64,000 nt of DNA from Thalassia testudinum (Eukaryota > Streptophyta > Magnoliopsida > Alismatales > Hydrocharitaceae), in the NCBI GenBank assembly GCA_037157565.1, contig JAZHRO010000063.1:151454501-151518500 (forward strand), given 5' to 3'. The notes under the pieces were generated by a model, which searched no databases, was not told the origin of the DNA, and worked only from the letters and a program-made list of their open reading frames with translations. Position numbers and translations under genes: made by a program. The first letter of the stretch is position 1. Each line of letters starts with the position of its first letter. Below, piece by piece: positions 10,663 to 23,587 of the stretch.

Positions 10663-13292
10663 TGATGGTAACACCATCATTAGCGATAACTAGCTTTAAT
10701 TAGTGAAAATCAAGTGATAAATGCTTCTACATGATCGCCTAAGAGCCAAAATTCCATTCAGATCCATTTTGAGAAGAAAACATTCAAATAAGGTTAATTC
10801 TTTAGTTTTAACATCACATCATGAAAGTAGAGTAACCACGGGGTTAGCTAGGGGTTAATCTAAGGTTAATTAAGCATTAAAGTCCTAAGAGTGGGTCCAT
10901 ACAGATAGAAAAATGATTTCACGCATTTCGAGAACTAAATTAGAACACAAAAACCTAATTTTAGACCCTCTTAAATTAAAGAGGTTCTGGTTAGGATAAA
11001 ATTCATATAAACCTCCTAAATTTCATATAGAAATATTTAAGAGGTTTGGTACCCTTGGTTTGACTATCTGAACCTATTTTAACCTTGAATAGAGTCGTAG
11101 ATGGGATTTTACCTTAATTTGGGTCTCTACGCAAATTGCCTAGTCAAACATAGTCAAAACTCAAATTTGATTTCACCATTAGATTCCTTGGGTCCAAATT
11201 AGGTTTGTAATAAAATTTGGGCCTAATTAGAGTTGACCTAGTTTGCATTTCAGTCCATTAAAACTCTATTTTTTACATTCTTCACCATTATTATTTGCAG
11301 AAAGCCCCCTAACTTCTTCATCTTCTTCACCATTAGGTCCCTACTGCCATTGTTAGGTCAACCGACCTATAGACGATCTTTGGCCAAACCAAAACCACAT
11401 CAAATCAACTCCAAATCCCACCAAATTTGGTGGGATTGGTGTTCACATTGTAGGGAATCTTTTGAAGGTGATATTGGTTTCTAAATCATGCTAATTTGCC
11501 CTAGCGAATCCATGAAATTCGTGGGTCTTCTTGATTCCTAAAAGAGTCTCAACCAAGTCACTTCCCTTATTTGGAGCTTGGACTTGAGCTCTATAAAAGC
11601 TCCTCCTCCCATGGCCATTCTTTTGAGCTAGGTTTCAAGGCCAAATTCCTCTTTTTCTCCCTCTGGCATGCTCCGACCAACTTCAGTGAGCCCTCTCCCC
11701 CATCCTCCTATGGCCTCCCAATAGCCAAATTAGGAATGCCACAATCCTCCTCGACTTTGTTTGCTCCTCAATGGCCAACTCAAGAGCTGCCTCTCCCTTT
11801 CTTCCTCGCCGTCTCCCTCAATGGAGCCTTTGTTTCCTCCGGCATCAACCAATCACAGCCAATGTCAAGTCCTCATTCCCTTCGTCCTTTAGCTAGGTAA
11901 CCTCCTTCCTCTCCCTCTCCTGAACCTTTCTAGCTCCTTCCCTACTCGTTTCAACGGACGACCACCACTCTCTCCCTCCATCTTCTCCACAGCCGGCAAA
12001 GCACTGGTGAGCTCACCCGGCCAACACACGCCACCAAACACCCCACCACTTCCACCCACACCTTCTAGAGATCAAAAGCGCCAAGGTTATTGGAGCTCTT
12101 GACCTTTGGAACCACCGGCCGAACTGACCCACTCATGGCCACCTCCATCATCATCGTCCGGCCACCTCACACTCTCTTGCACCAAATCGACACCGCCACT
12201 GCCTTCACCGTGCTTCGACAATGCTGATGAACGCCTTAATTTGGGCCTAGAGCCCACACTTTCTATTTCAGGTGTTCGCTGGACGTCCACTGTCACCATC
12301 ATCTTCATCGACGCCGACCACCTCTCAACGGCCACCATCTGACCTACTACCATCCTCAATCAAAGTAGCTTCGTCTCCTCAAGTTTCCAGTTGCTTCAAT
12401 TGAGCAAACAATCGCAGCAACAGCAACAATTGTAGTAGCCTTCACCAACAGCTTCACGTGAAGGAAGCTGGAGAGGATAGTCCCACATCGTGTGGGACAA
12501 AATCCTGATTGTGCATAAATTGATTTCTTGCCTTAAGCCCCTCGCCTAGTAACACGGGGGGTCGGGTCCCCCTTCGCACGTGCCTCCTCGTGCTCTCACT
12601 CCTTACCCGTGCACACATGCACGCAGGCCTAGACCCAATGGCCAGATCTGATTACCCTCCTAATGACCCAATTATTTGGTTCTGAGAGAAGAAGAGCAGA
12701 AATTGTGGGGAGGAGGTGGGAGGGTTTTGCTACGTGATGATGTTCTCAACACTTAGTGTCATTGAGGCTCTTTATGCTATGCTTGCCGCCCGTGCGTACC
12801 TTGCTAAGGTTCTGTGCCTTGTGCTGTGAGGATAATTGGATCTGTGCTTGGCTTTGGCTTGGAACTCTGATACTGTGGACATATTTGGTAACTTATCTGA
12901 AGGGGATAATTTGTTGATACCATTGTAGCGACATTTGAGTAAAATTGAGTTGTGGGATATGTGCTTAATTAGAGGATTTAAGTGGCGATCTAAATCACTA
13001 TTTTTAGGTTTTATTATTCTTTTTATCCCATGACTTCTTGAGATGCAACATTGGTTTATAATTGAATATCATTCTGAGTAGATTATTGATTGAAATATCT
13101 TTCTTATGCTAAATTGATTGTGCTCTTCATTTCTGAATGCGATTAGTGTTGTGAATTCCATATTTGCTCCTTGCGAATGACTTTAGACTCACATTATTTT
13201 CGAGCTTTATAAATTTAAGTATTTGTCGCATTTTCATCTCCTATACTATGACACAAATACATTTCTTAAGAAATGACTCAATCATGTAAATA
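10663..13292 (+). mobile_element. Solo LTR G1 (family III)
   Basis: It begins TGATGGTAACACCATCA and follows the E and F LTRs in order, including AGATTCCTTGGGTCC and a TATA box, and ends near CTATACTATGACACAAATAC plus about 30 bases. GTGCA stands on both sides (10658-10662 and 13293-13297). The terminal dinucleotide reads TA instead of CA, so the right end may have decayed. No primer site follows, so it is a solo LTR of about 2.63 kb. Confidence 0.72.
11592..11599 (+). promoter_or_regulatory. TATA box of G1, inside a short dyad
   Basis: TATAAAAG sits between GAGCT (11586-11590) and AGCTC (11598-11602), so the box is largely in the loop of a five-base-pair inverted repeat. The CT-rich downstream sequence resembles a plant transcription start region. 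Confidence 0.6.
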
Positions 13293-13966
13293 GTGCATTA
13301 CACTCTAGATCCATGTTTTCATCTTGTGAAAACAGGAAGAAATCCATCTTAGAGTCAGACATCTGATTAAATTCCCAGACGTCTTATAATGACTTCTTAG
13401 ACACCCGTCTTAATCCAACACCGACCAGATGATCAACCCTTCTAGATCAGATGACCAACCTTTAGATTAGACGAAGACTCAGATGTTTGACCTTAAGTCC
13501 GGACATCTGATAACCCTATCAGAATCATAAATGACCCTGATTTTGTTGGGATTTTGGCTTAATTTATTCCCAACGGCTATAGAAACCTTCCAAGGCCTTC
13601 TAAACCCATCTTAAGGCCTCTATAAATAGGACCATTCCTTTGTTAGAGACACACAAGATACACTACTTTCACCATTTGTGTCTTTGAAAGAAAAGTTCCA
13701 AGTAATAGAAGTGCTATTGCTCTCCCGTCTACATAATCTCTATCCAAGAGCGCCAATCTATTGCGCACTTCACTTCCATCTCAGGGAAGTACCTATTGCC
13801 TACAAAAGCTAAGTTTAAGATATTTACTGTGAGGCTCTATAGGATATTTGTAATATTATCTTTGTTGGGTATTCGCTTTGTGAATTCTCGTCTCCACTGC
13901 AAGACAAAATACTCTTCATGATGAGGAGGGATTTGAGGTATGCTACCTTCATTTAAGTAGCGTGGT
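13293..13966. mobile_element. Middle piece of the older, perhaps copia-type, LTR
   Basis: It continues the 10.0-10.66 kb piece after G1, with CAGACATCTGAT and CAGACGTCTT words, a TATAAATAGG promoter-like site at 13621-13630 and CT-rich sequence after it. It stops at the edge of element C and resumes at 40201. Copia type is a guess from general look only. Confidence 0.4.
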
Positions 13967-15159
13967 TGAAAAGACGATTTTCATTTTCGTTGTTGTTTCG
14001 CATATAAAATGATGTGTCGTTTTAGTATTAAAGTGGTGGAAAATTGCTTAACAAAAATAATTAAAATAAACCACTCGAGAGAGTGGGTCGTGTCCACAGG
14101 GAGGCAATGGCATAGTAAAACTCGGGTTTAAAATAAATGTTCACGATTAATTTCCCCCAAAAAGATCAACCCAAAATCCCCTTTAGATTATGCTATCAAT
14201 CGCTAAATATGTTGAAATCTCATTTGCATGAAAGATAAGGGAGAATCTCATAAAACCACCATAATATTTAATTAATAAAAAAAACTCAAAAGTGGCAATG
14301 ACATTAGATGTAAAAGCTATTAGATGGTGAAACAGGGGAGTAGCTTCATGTGGAGCTTGCTCATAAATGAAGGAGAGCTGGACGGCGAGGCTACAGTCGG
14401 ACGTAACCCTACTCAGGGGCATCGCGGCGGTGGTGTCGGTGAGGTGCGGGACGAATGGAGGTGGTGGCATGGAGGAGAGAATAATGGTGGGTGCTGCTAC
14501 CTGCTGCAGCTACACACGGCCAGAGAGCATGGAAGGGGTGCGCTGGGGTGGCACGCATGCGGCGAGGAGGCACAACTGTGCGTGGTGAGGGTGGTGAGCT
14601 GGCATGCATAGCAGTTGCAGGTGGAGAGGTGATAGGTCAGTTATGCACGACAAGGTTGATGCACGGGGAGTCCTCGCGCTGCTACTGCGGACGTGGCGAG
14701 AGGTGCATAAGCGTGCTACTAGCTGCGTGTGAGAGGATGGCGTGTGTACGCGAGGATGTCGGGCTGGCTATGCACGAGAGGTGCACTCACGCAAGGGCAT
14801 TGGGTTGGCTGCACATGGCAGTGGGTAGGTGGTAATGGTTATGGGTTCTTTGGGTGTGATGTTGTAGAAGAGAAATAGGGAAAGAAGTAGAAGACGATGA
14901 GGTGGTGTTGTTGGGAATTCAGATGCTTGGGAAGTTTCCCAGATGACTTAACCGTGCATGGATGGTGCAGCGAGGGCTATGGAGGGTGCGTAGGTGATGG
15001 CTGGTGGTGGTGGTTGCTAGTGTTGGTGATGGTGGTGGTTGTAGGTGGTGGTTGTTGGTGGTGGTGGTTTTCTCGGTCAATAGTAGGAGATGAAGATGAA
15101 GGTGGTGCATGTTGGTAATGATGGTGTTGATGGTTTTTGTTGGAGATGGAAATGGTGAT

Positions 15160-16430
15160 TGGTCAAGTGTGTTTCGCGTGTTAGAAATCGAGGTTACAAG
15201 TAACTCGTGGTCGTAGTTGCAAAACACGTCAATCAGATAAAATTTATACTGAAACTCCAAGGGAGTCCCAGGTCGAACACAGGGAGGTGACGTTTACTTT
15301 ATTGAAAATCGCACTTCAATTCGTTTCTTTTTGGTATTTTGGGAAATCTCCCGAATCAGCTGTTCGGCGAGACGACGATGCCTGGCGGAAGCTCGGACGA
15401 AGGAGGTGAGGAGTGGGATGATGGAGGTGAGATGCAGGAGGACGTCGGGTTGAGGAAAGCTTTGGCGTAGCTCCGAAATGGAGGTGAGAAGATGGAGTTG
15501 ATCTACTACCGGAATGGAGGTGGGAGGACAACTCCAAGGTGACTTATAAAGGGAGATGGGAAGTAGGAGTATTTGGTGCGGCAGAGGTTTGCTACACTAA
15601 TAGGCACCTTGGGAGCTTGAGAATAAGCTCTAATGGAGCGTTGGTAGGCTTGCTAGAGCTTAAAAGTAGAGTAGGTAGAGATGGCTTGGAAGGGAGGGGG
15701 TGTAGGTCCTTTTATAGTGTAGGTGAAAAGGCAAAAAATAGGTATGGGACCATTAGTGACATCCAGGCCGTCGCTGGAAACGTCGCTGTAGGCAGCTCAT
15801 GCTCGCTGGCGCCCACAGCTGGCTTTGCTGGCATGAGATGAATTACCGATGGCTGTAAGCGTCACTGTAAGTCCAGCTCATCCGTCGCTGTAGGTCCAGC
15901 CCATGCATAGCTGGAACCGCGCTACTGCGCGCGTGTGGTGTTGCCTGCGTGTACTGGCAGCCTATGCTGCACCACGTGATGCAGTTTGGGCCGTCCATCT
16001 TCTTATTGTAGGGGCTGCTACAGAGGTTGGATTGAGTCGATGTTTGCGTTGTTAGGCTGCGATCATCGACTCGAATCCATCCGCGCAGTCGGACTTGTCA
16101 TTTGAAGCTCCAAATATTCTCCTAGTCCCTTGGCCATTGATCTTCCTCAGACTGTATATGGTGCTACGGGACTCCGATCGAGGCAATTTCAAAGGCGTTG
16201 GACTCCGATCGTCGTCTTGATCAGATTCATACGGTCGGATAGTCAATTTGAGGCTCTGAAATAAATATCCTTCTCTCTTAATCACAAAGAGGACACAATT
16301 AACCTAAATTATATACAACTACTTTTGCAGAATGATGCATGCTATGCAATATTTATAATATGAAATACAAATCTAAGCCTAGGAACATGTATGAATAGGC
16401 ATTGTACCCTCAATAAATGTGTTTATATCA
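15160..16430 (-). repeat. 3' LTR of element B, with internal deletion
   Basis: It opens on the minus strand with TGATATAAAC at 16430 and ends TTGACCA at 15160. At 1271 bases it is shorter than its 1529-base partner. One missing block of about 165 bases lies near 15343, where GGTATTTTGGG joins AAATCTCCCG. A TATAAAAG box is at 15709-15716. Confidence 0.88.
15709..15716 (-). promoter_or_regulatory. TATA box of B 3' LTR
   Basis: TATAAAAG on the minus strand in the family's usual position. The base context differs slightly from A (CTACACTATAAAAGGACC). Confidence 0.65.
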
Positions 16431-16441
16431 CACCCCCATGC
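16431..16441 (-). other. 3' polypurine tract of B
   Basis: GCATGGGGGTG directly precedes the LTR start on the minus strand. Confidence 0.82.
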
Positions 16442-17008
16442 CTATCTTTTGCTAGTCCCTAGCAAAATTAAACTATATGCTATGTATAAAAGCAGAATTA
16501 GGATTAGATCGCTTAAGCCTAAGTCATTTATTAACAATAGAAAATTTCAACCGAGGTCATAAACTATGAAAACTCAACAGTACCTGGGTGCATACCAGAA
16601 TGCAGACCGCCCAAGTCCTCGCCTTATTTGAAAAGGGAAGATACATTTTTTTATTATTTGTCTTCTTTTCTAATTTTTTGTACTTTTGGAGTTTGAGAGT
16701 TCCGGGATAATTTTTTACGGCTACCCGACCCGCCCAAGACTTGAAAAGGACTCTAAATAGTAAGCATCTTGTGAAAATAGTGAAAGACTCACTAGATGGC
16801 CGTTAAAATAGACTTCGGGTTTCTACGACCCTAGGTGACCTTGCCTAAAGGTTTATATTTACGATCAGTAGCTTTCTCCCTACTTTCTTTTATATGGGGT
16901 CAACACAAGGGCGAACCCAGTGTATATCTCCTCCATTTATTCTACTTCCCTGCTTCTTCCCTAAGTGTTTTGGGAATTATTGAGCTTTTTTTTTGTGAGT
17001 TGGGTTAT

Positions 17009-17247
17009 GGACAACCGGCCGATGAGCTGTTATCACCGAGAACTTGCCAGCCATACTTGTGAGGTGAAGTATGATTTTATTTATTTTTTTATTTTCTCAT
17101 TTTTATATATTTTTTTTCTTTTCTTTTTATGTAGGTGACTTTCTTGATCTAAGATTTACCTAAAGGAAGTACAATGAAAATGGTCTTGTGACTGGGTTCT
17201 GGACAATCGGCCGATGAGTTGTTACCACCGACAACTTGCTAGCCATA
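17009..17247 (-). repeat. Paired 47-bp 3' UTR module of B
   Basis: The copies are 17009-17055 and 17201-17247, starting 192 bases apart. They match those of A with a few substitutions. The surrounding UTR (16442-17680) is T-rich on this strand and holds no credible ORF. Confidence 0.75.
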
Positions 17248-17680
17248 CCACCCAAGTCGGTCCATTAGCTACCCAATTTCCAAAAAAATCGTCGGAAAGT
17301 GAGTCAGTGCAAAAAAAAAATGTGTGTAGATGATTAGGCTTAAAGTTCCCCCAAATCAGAGGATTGGTTGATAAGTCACATACTTATCATCTCAAATTAT
17401 TTACCAAATTAAAATAAATTTTAATTGGCGAGAACTCGAGACTAAATCCACATTCGAGTGGACACTCGAGCTTATTAAGCCCGAAGACCTGAAGAGTCTA
17501 AGTGTTTAGCTTCTCTCGTATCATTTCCTAAAGTTAATAACTTCCAAATGCCTAAGTTCTCTTTTCCTAATTTCTTTCTTTTTTTTATCTTTTTTCAAAT
17601 TTCCAATTTTTTTTTAATTTTATAAGAAACTAAAGGAAATTCTATGGAGTTAACATAATGATTTCAGGAATTAATTATCC

Positions 17681-17691
17681 ACCCCCCATGC
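17681..17691 (-). other. Internal polypurine tract of B
   Basis: GCATGGGGGGT on the minus strand, preceded by an AATGAGGACATTGCATCA-type sequence as in A. Confidence 0.6.
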
Positions 17692-18053
17692 CTAAATGAT
17701 GCAATGTCCTCATTGTAAAAATAAAGACATGAAAAGGGCAGAGTAAATAGAACATCACCTGAGTGTCGTGAAAATTCGGTCAGCTCCATAGAGAGAAAAG
17801 TGTATACACATGTGCTAAGTTTAATGCCTTCAGCTAGGCATAACCTACATACAAAGAAGAAATTGAGAATTCACAAGTGTGGGTCAGAATCAAAATCAAA
17901 AGGTTGATCTTGAAACCTGTCCACAGAAGATGTCCATAAATGTGGATGAGATTATGGTGTAGACCCATGCCCCAGGGTCTAGTGGTTCTCAGGTTCTGGA
18001 TGAAAATCTCCCAGAACCGAAGGTTGTTGTGTTTGCGGGGCTGGGCCTACGGT

Positions 18054-19543
18054 TTAGTGGTGTGCAACCCAAGACCAAGTGTCGGACAATGGTAAAGATG
18101 GTTCAATAGGTGCGGTTGTCCACTTAACATCTAGCTCAGTAAAATAATCAGTTATTCCAGGCTTGGGTCTCACGTGAAAGATATCATAAGGGTCCATAAA
18201 GAAGATAGGTGGTTTCAGGTCAATAGGTACCCTTATATCCAAACTTATTTTTCCCTCAAAATTAACCTCCCAAATTTTCATTTCCAACTTCCTATCCTCT
18301 GAAATCAAGGTTTCCGAGACCTCCAGATCATTGTACACCCCATCTAAAGTACCCAAGTCGAATAATTGTGGCTGAATCAGGATTGACTTGGGCATAATGA
18401 TCTCAAAAGTATGTTCATTCAGCTCTTCGAGGTGTGGTTGAGGAATGGGGCTACTAATTGAGTCATCGGGTATCGGATCCTCCAAGTTAGCCCCAACCGA
18501 ATCAGAATCTTCAGTAGTCGGGCTACCAAATTGGTCATCATACTCCTCGAGCTCGTATGTCTCACTAAAATCATTCTCCTCAAGCTTAAGTGAGACTTCA
18601 CTAAGAGATTCCTCATCCTCAAAATCAAAGAATTCATGATCCCCGTTTGTATATGTCTCAACATCACAAGTCATTTCATCATCCAAGGAGACATAATTTT
18701 CTTCGTTTCCTGACTTGGGGATCTCGGGTGAATCAATCGGTTCATCCTCAAAGGGTTGCTCTAGACCAATTTGGTCATCTCAAATTTTCAAATATGTATC
18801 CCCCCCGACAAGCACCTGAGCGGGTTCAGACATTGGCTCTCCTGAAGGGGGTTCATCTTGAGAATCATCCCAAATTTGACTAGTGCAACCACAAATTTCA
18901 TCCTCAACCTCAATAATTTCCCAAGAAGAAACTCACCCAGGGCCCTATCCCTAACACTTTGGAGCAAATCCAATAGAGAACTATTAAGTTCATCAATCAT
19001 TTTGATCATAGGCTCTAGTGCTTTAGTGCATGGTGTTGGTTGAGCTTCTAAAGATTGTATGGTGTTCCTCAAATTAGCCAACACCCTATCCTGGATCTGG
19101 TTCACCTGAATCGACTGGTTTGGTTCAGGTTTGGGTGGGTTCAGGTTAAATCTAAGGGAGTCAAGATGTCGAGGTTCTCGGGTCCCTCCCTGAAAGTAGG
19201 TAATTCTATGTTGTTCAAAGGATGGTGGCGACCTAAATTCAGCATAATTCTGGGGAGGGTAGGTGTTATAATCAGCATATCCTTCACGATTGTAGATCTG
19301 GTTAGGTTGATCATCAAAGGATGGAGATCTATAATCATTGTAGCTCTGAGAAGGATAGTAATCATAGTCTTATTGTCCAGGGTTAGGCCCTGGACACTGA
19401 GGTCTGGATTCATATCCCTAATCAAAGTCATCCCGACTAGTGGATGGATAATTACAAGTTAAGTCGGGATAGTAATCATCTTGGGGGTAAGTGGTGGTAG
19501 GAGGATAGGATGTGAAATGTGTGAAGGATGTGGAAGGGTACAT
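18054..19543 (-). pseudogene. Unknown retroelement protein of the A/B/D family, decayed copy in B
   Basis: The copy runs from an ATG at 19543 to 18054 and is broken into fragments (19141-19431 region, 18788-19105, 18054-18686). A one-base deletion compared with A follows the FVVALVK motif near 18880. Another change near 18787 and a stop near 19373 break the rest. The recognisable parts are the Tyr/Pro-rich start, VLANLRNTIQSLEAQP, FLLGKL.RLRMKFVVAL, the acidic middle and DYFTELDVK near the end. The longest surviving frame is 210 residues and covers the acidic and C-terminal parts. It cannot make the full protein. Confidence 0.75.
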
Positions 19544-19580
19544 GGTGAAGTAAGGAGGGAAATTAGAAGATAAAGGAGCC

Positions 19581-20624
19581 CTGTAATACAAAAATACAAG
19601 CTTGTCCTTAGGTTGGGTAGCCTAAAGGTCTACAGACTCTTAGAACCCATCCTAAGATTATGGATGATTTACTCTACTTATGTCCAGGCAATCCAACAAG
19701 TTAGGAGGGACTAGGGAGAAGGTTCTTCCTTTGGCTTACGCCTCCGGTTCCTAGTGTACCCCCCAGCCACGGTCGTTTGACGCTACTCCCCCAGCTAGAC
19801 ATCAGATTGACTAGTATAACTAGGTTAATCGTGAATAATCTCAATCCGAATCCCGACGAGTGAACCAGTCCTTAGGGCCAATGTCTAATCAATTTTAGTT
19901 AGGCTTGGGACAATGGTGCTTTAGGAATGTGATGGACCCTTTAGATGGGTTGTGCCCTTAATGATTTGTTTGAGAACGTGTGAATGTGCACAACCAAGAG
20001 GTTTTTAAGCAAGATTATTAATGATGATGTGAGTTTTAGGATTCGAATCTTGCTTAGTAGCTTTTAGGATTCAAATATTAGGTGTTTTCAACCAAGTTTT
20101 GTGAGGCAAACCAAGTTTGTTGTTGAAAGCACGTGTTCAAGTATTTTCCTTTAGAAATCAAGAAAAATATGGAGTGCCTGGCTTGACCTAATTATTGAAT
20201 CCTATGGGGCAGCTAGAAAATGAACCTCTTTTAGATTAGGTGGTGCGGCCCAAACAATTCACTCAATTGGCTCAAATGCACCATCGATTAAGGCACACAA
20301 AAAGGTGGTTAACCTAATATGATTTCTACTCTTTTATGTGTTGAATTTGTGTACTGGGTCCACAGGTCGGAAGCCCGGTTGAGTAGATGAAAATCAAGTC
20401 TGATTATGTGCCTTAAATGTGGGTGTATAGAGTGTGTAAGTTGATTCGTCCCACAGAAAATATCTTTTTGTTTTTTTTATATAAGATGTGGGTGAGATGG
20501 GTGAAGGTGGCAAACAAGACAAACAAAGTCTATCCTAGGGTTTATGCAAACACCTAAGTAGATTAGGTCTTGGTTACGATTGTGGCAAAATGAACAAGTG
20601 GGGGGGAATGTGGGGGACACTTAT
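19581..20624 (-). other. Leader region of B with putative intron, donor mutated
   Basis: The acceptor TTGTATTACAG lies just before the ORF. The donor position reads ATAAGT, with the following GTCCCCCAC run conserved with A, so the splice site appears lost. No ORF is credible here. Confidence 0.35.
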
Positions 20625-20771
20625 AGAGTACTCTACCCGCACTTTACTCTGATCTACCGCACTTGGATCTCCATGCTAGGGTACCTGCAAGACAGTAGAT
20701 CAAAGACAAGTAGGGTTAGTGCTATGTAAATGCAAAGAAACACAATAAATAATAAAGTAAATTCCATTGCC

Positions 20772-20789
20772 TCCCCGGCAATGGCACCA
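20772..20789 (-). other. Primer-binding site of B (decayed)
   Basis: TGGTGCCATTGCCGGGGA on the minus strand, two changes from the tRNA-Asp match, both C to T or G to A. A three-base spacer separates it from the LTR end. Confidence 0.88.
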
Positions 20790-20792
20790 AAA

Positions 20793-22321
20793 TGGTCGGG
20801 GGTGTTTCGCGTGTTAGAAATCGAGGTTACAAGTAACCCGTCATCGTAGTTGCAAAACACGTTGATCATATAAAATTTATACTGAAACTCCAAGGGAGTC
20901 CCGGGTCGAACACTGGGAGGTGACGTTTACTTTATTGAAAACCGTGCTTCGATTCGTTTCTTTTTGGTATTTTGGGGTTTTGTTATTTTTTTTGTATTTT
21001 TGAAATAAAAGACAAGTAGAATGAATCACAAGATAGAAATGGAACAAATATGATACATATATCAATCTAATGTTGATTACAACGAATTATAAAAGCATAA
21101 AAAGAGAGGGAGGTGAGAGGAAATCTCCCGAATCGGCTGTTCGGTGAGACGATGGCACCTAGCGGAAGTTCGGACGAAGGAAGTGAGGAGCAGGATGACA
21201 GAGGTGAGATGAAGGAGGACGTTGGGTTGAGGAAAGCTTTGGCATAGCTCCGGAATGGAGGTGAGAAGACGGAGTTGATCTGCTACCGGAATGGAGGTGG
21301 GAAGATAGCTCCAAGGTGACCTATGAAGGGAGATGGGAAGTAGGAGTATTTGGTGGGGCAGAGGTTTGCTACACTAATAGGCACCTTGGGAGCTTGAGAA
21401 CAAGCTTTAATGGAGCATTAGTAGGCTTGCTAGAGCTTGGGAGTAGGTGGGAGTTGAGTAGGTAGAGATGGCTTGGAAGCGAGGGGGTGTAGGTCCTTTT
21501 ATAGTGGAGGAGAAGAGGCAAAAATAGGTATGGGACCATTAGTGACATCTAGGTTGTTGCTGGAAATACGCTGTAGGCAGCTCAAGCTCGCTGGTGCCCA
21601 AAGCTGGCTTTGCTGGCTTGAGATGAATTACCGACTGCTGTAAGCGTCGCTGTAAGTCCAGCTCATGCATCGCTGTAGGTCCAGCCCATGCATAGCTGGC
21701 GCCGTGCTCTTGCCTTGCCTCGCGCGCGTCTGCGTCCACGCGCTGGCGTCGCGCTGCGCTATGCTGCGTGCATGCACACTTGCATGCTCGCGTGTGCACC
21801 TACGCTGCTGCGCGGATGCAGTGCTGCATGCGTGTGTTGGCGGCTTGTGGTGCGCCACGTGGCGTAATCTGGGTCGTCCATCTTCTTCTTATTGTAGGGG
21901 CTGCTACAGAGGTCGGATTGAGTCGATTTTCACGCCGCTTGGCTGCGATCGTCGACTCGAATCCATCTGCGTGGTCGGATTTGTCATTTGAAGCTCCAAA
22001 TTATGTCTCCTAGTCCCTTGGCCATTGATCTTCCTTGGACTGCATATGGTGCTACGGGACTCCAATCGAGGCGATTTCAGAGGCATTGGACTCCGATTGT
22101 TGTCTTGATTAGATCTAAACGGTCGAATCGTCAATCTGAGGCTCCAAAAGAAATATCCTTCTCTCCTAACCACAAAAAGGATACAATTAACCTAAATTAT
22201 ATACCACTACTTTAAATGCAGAATGATGCATGCTATGCAATATTTATAACATGAAATGCAAATCTAAGCCTAGGAACATGCATGAATAGGCATTTTACCC
22301 TCAATAAATGTGTTTACATCA
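20793..22321 (-). repeat. 5' LTR of element B
   Basis: It is 1529 bases, opening TGATGTAAACAC at 22321 and ending CCCCGACCA at 20793. TATAAAAG lies at 21496-21503. It retains the block deleted from the 3' LTR. Confidence 0.9.
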
Positions 22322-22999
22322 GTGATATTGGGGAGGAATGAAAAATAGATGAAGGATATTGCATGGCCTTCAGGCACATGCTCACGGTAAGCTACACAAG
22401 CCACTGGTGGCTGATGGTTTGTCACCCTGCCTGCCTGTGGTGGTGTGGACTTGTGCACACAGTTGAAGCCGATGGTGGTGGAGTGGAGGAGAGCTTGACT
22501 CTCTGCACAGTAGTGGAGTGGGGTGGAGGCCTTCTGAGCAAGGCAGGAGGTGATTTGCTCTTATAGCTGCAGGGGAGTCGTTGAGGCAGGAACGGCAATG
22601 GAGATGAAACGGTGGTGGTGTTGGCGACAGAGATCCAAGTTTTTCGCTCACCATCACTGCCATCTTTAAGCTCCTGCAGCCGTTGAGAAGGTAATATTTA
22701 AATAATATAAAGAAAATATATATGTGGGTTATTTATGTATAAAACCCATAAGAAATACGAAATTCTATTCCTATTTAAACTATGTATGTAATGCATGCAT
22801 GCAAACTAATTTATAACTAGCCACTTAGATTCTAATGCATGCTATCATATTTACACATGAATGTAATGTATGAAATATGCATGAAAGTATATTTATAAAC
22901 TAATTTATTTACATATTAATGCATGCTATGTATATCTAAGTATAAACTTAATGTCTAAGCATTTAAATAATAAATTAGCCCACAAATGTGGGCTCATCA

Positions 23000-23587
23000 A
23001 ATGCCCCTATGCCTAATTTTTGCTAGTCCCTAGCAAACTCAAGCAATAACCTATAAATCCAAGCAGACATAGCCAACCCAATCAGTCTTCCCTTAGAAAC
23101 ATGTTAAGTTACAGACTTTAGACTTAAGGTACTCAAGTAGAAGCCTAGTTACAGACTAGGGCGACTAAGGACAAGTTGCAGGCATAGGTTTCTTTGATTT
23201 CTAGCTCTACCCTAGGGTCTATTGGTCCTAGAGTTTAAAGCATCCATGCATGTGCATTGGCCTTATTTATTTGAGGTTGGTATGATTGCCAACCTAGAAA
23301 GAGAGTAAGAGGGTTTTTTTTTATGTAATATATATATATATATATATTTGTTTGATTCCTCTAAGTCTAACCTTGGATCAGCTATCAACATGGTCAGTGT
23401 CAGATTCATTGTCCCCATCACCGAACCTCGAAGGGTGCCTTGCTTTCAATGCTTCGAGATAGCACTGCCCATAGTGACCCCAAGAACTCTTGGCAATCGA
23501 CACTTCGAGATAGTATCACCCATGGATTTCTTAAGCAAATTCAGGCCTGTGGCAATCGGCACTTCGAGATAGGGTCGCCCATGGTAC
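23000..23587 (-). other. 3' end of C internal region: polypurine tract and TTCGAGATA modules
   Basis: The decayed tract GCATAGGGGCATT (23000-23012) adjoins the LTR. Between 23440 and 23587 a unit with CTTCGAGATA followed by a GCCCATGG-like end recurs three times on the plus strand. E has the related repeat at 59034-59180. There is a short (TA)n run at 23329-23347. No ORF is credible. Confidence 0.55.

Larger units (their letters stand above)
15160..22321 (-). mobile_element. Element B: non-autonomous Athila-like retrotransposon nested in C
   Basis: It is full length with LTRs at both ends and a perfect GTGAT target duplication (15155-15159, 22322-22326). The paralogous C 5' LTR shows the empty site near 39523-39533 with a single GTGAT followed by ATTGG. 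Its LTRs, primer site, ORF, paired 47-bp module and two polypurine tracts mark it as the same family as A. Confidence 0.93.
13967..22999 (-). repeat. 3' LTR of element C, interrupted by element B
   Basis: The parts 13967-15159 and 22327-22999 together match the uninterrupted 5' LTR at 38371-40200. It opens on the minus strand at 22999 with TGATGAGCCCAC and an AGCCCAC/GTGGGCT inverted repeat. The GGT-rich stretch at 14990-15110 explains the spurious Gly/Trp-rich ORFs. Confidence 0.85.

Noticed and set aside
10663..13292. A host gene with promoter and CT-rich 5' leader (TATAAAAG at 11592, ORF at 11571)
   Set aside because: The whole stretch aligns with other family-III LTRs and has a target duplication. 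The ORF begins upstream of the TATA box and is not shared.
14183..15260. Several overlapping small ORFs rich in Gly, Trp, His or Pro
   Set aside because: They lie in the GGT-rich part of the C LTR, overlap on both strands, and are echoed at 38729-39860 in the sister LTR. They reflect base composition, not genes.
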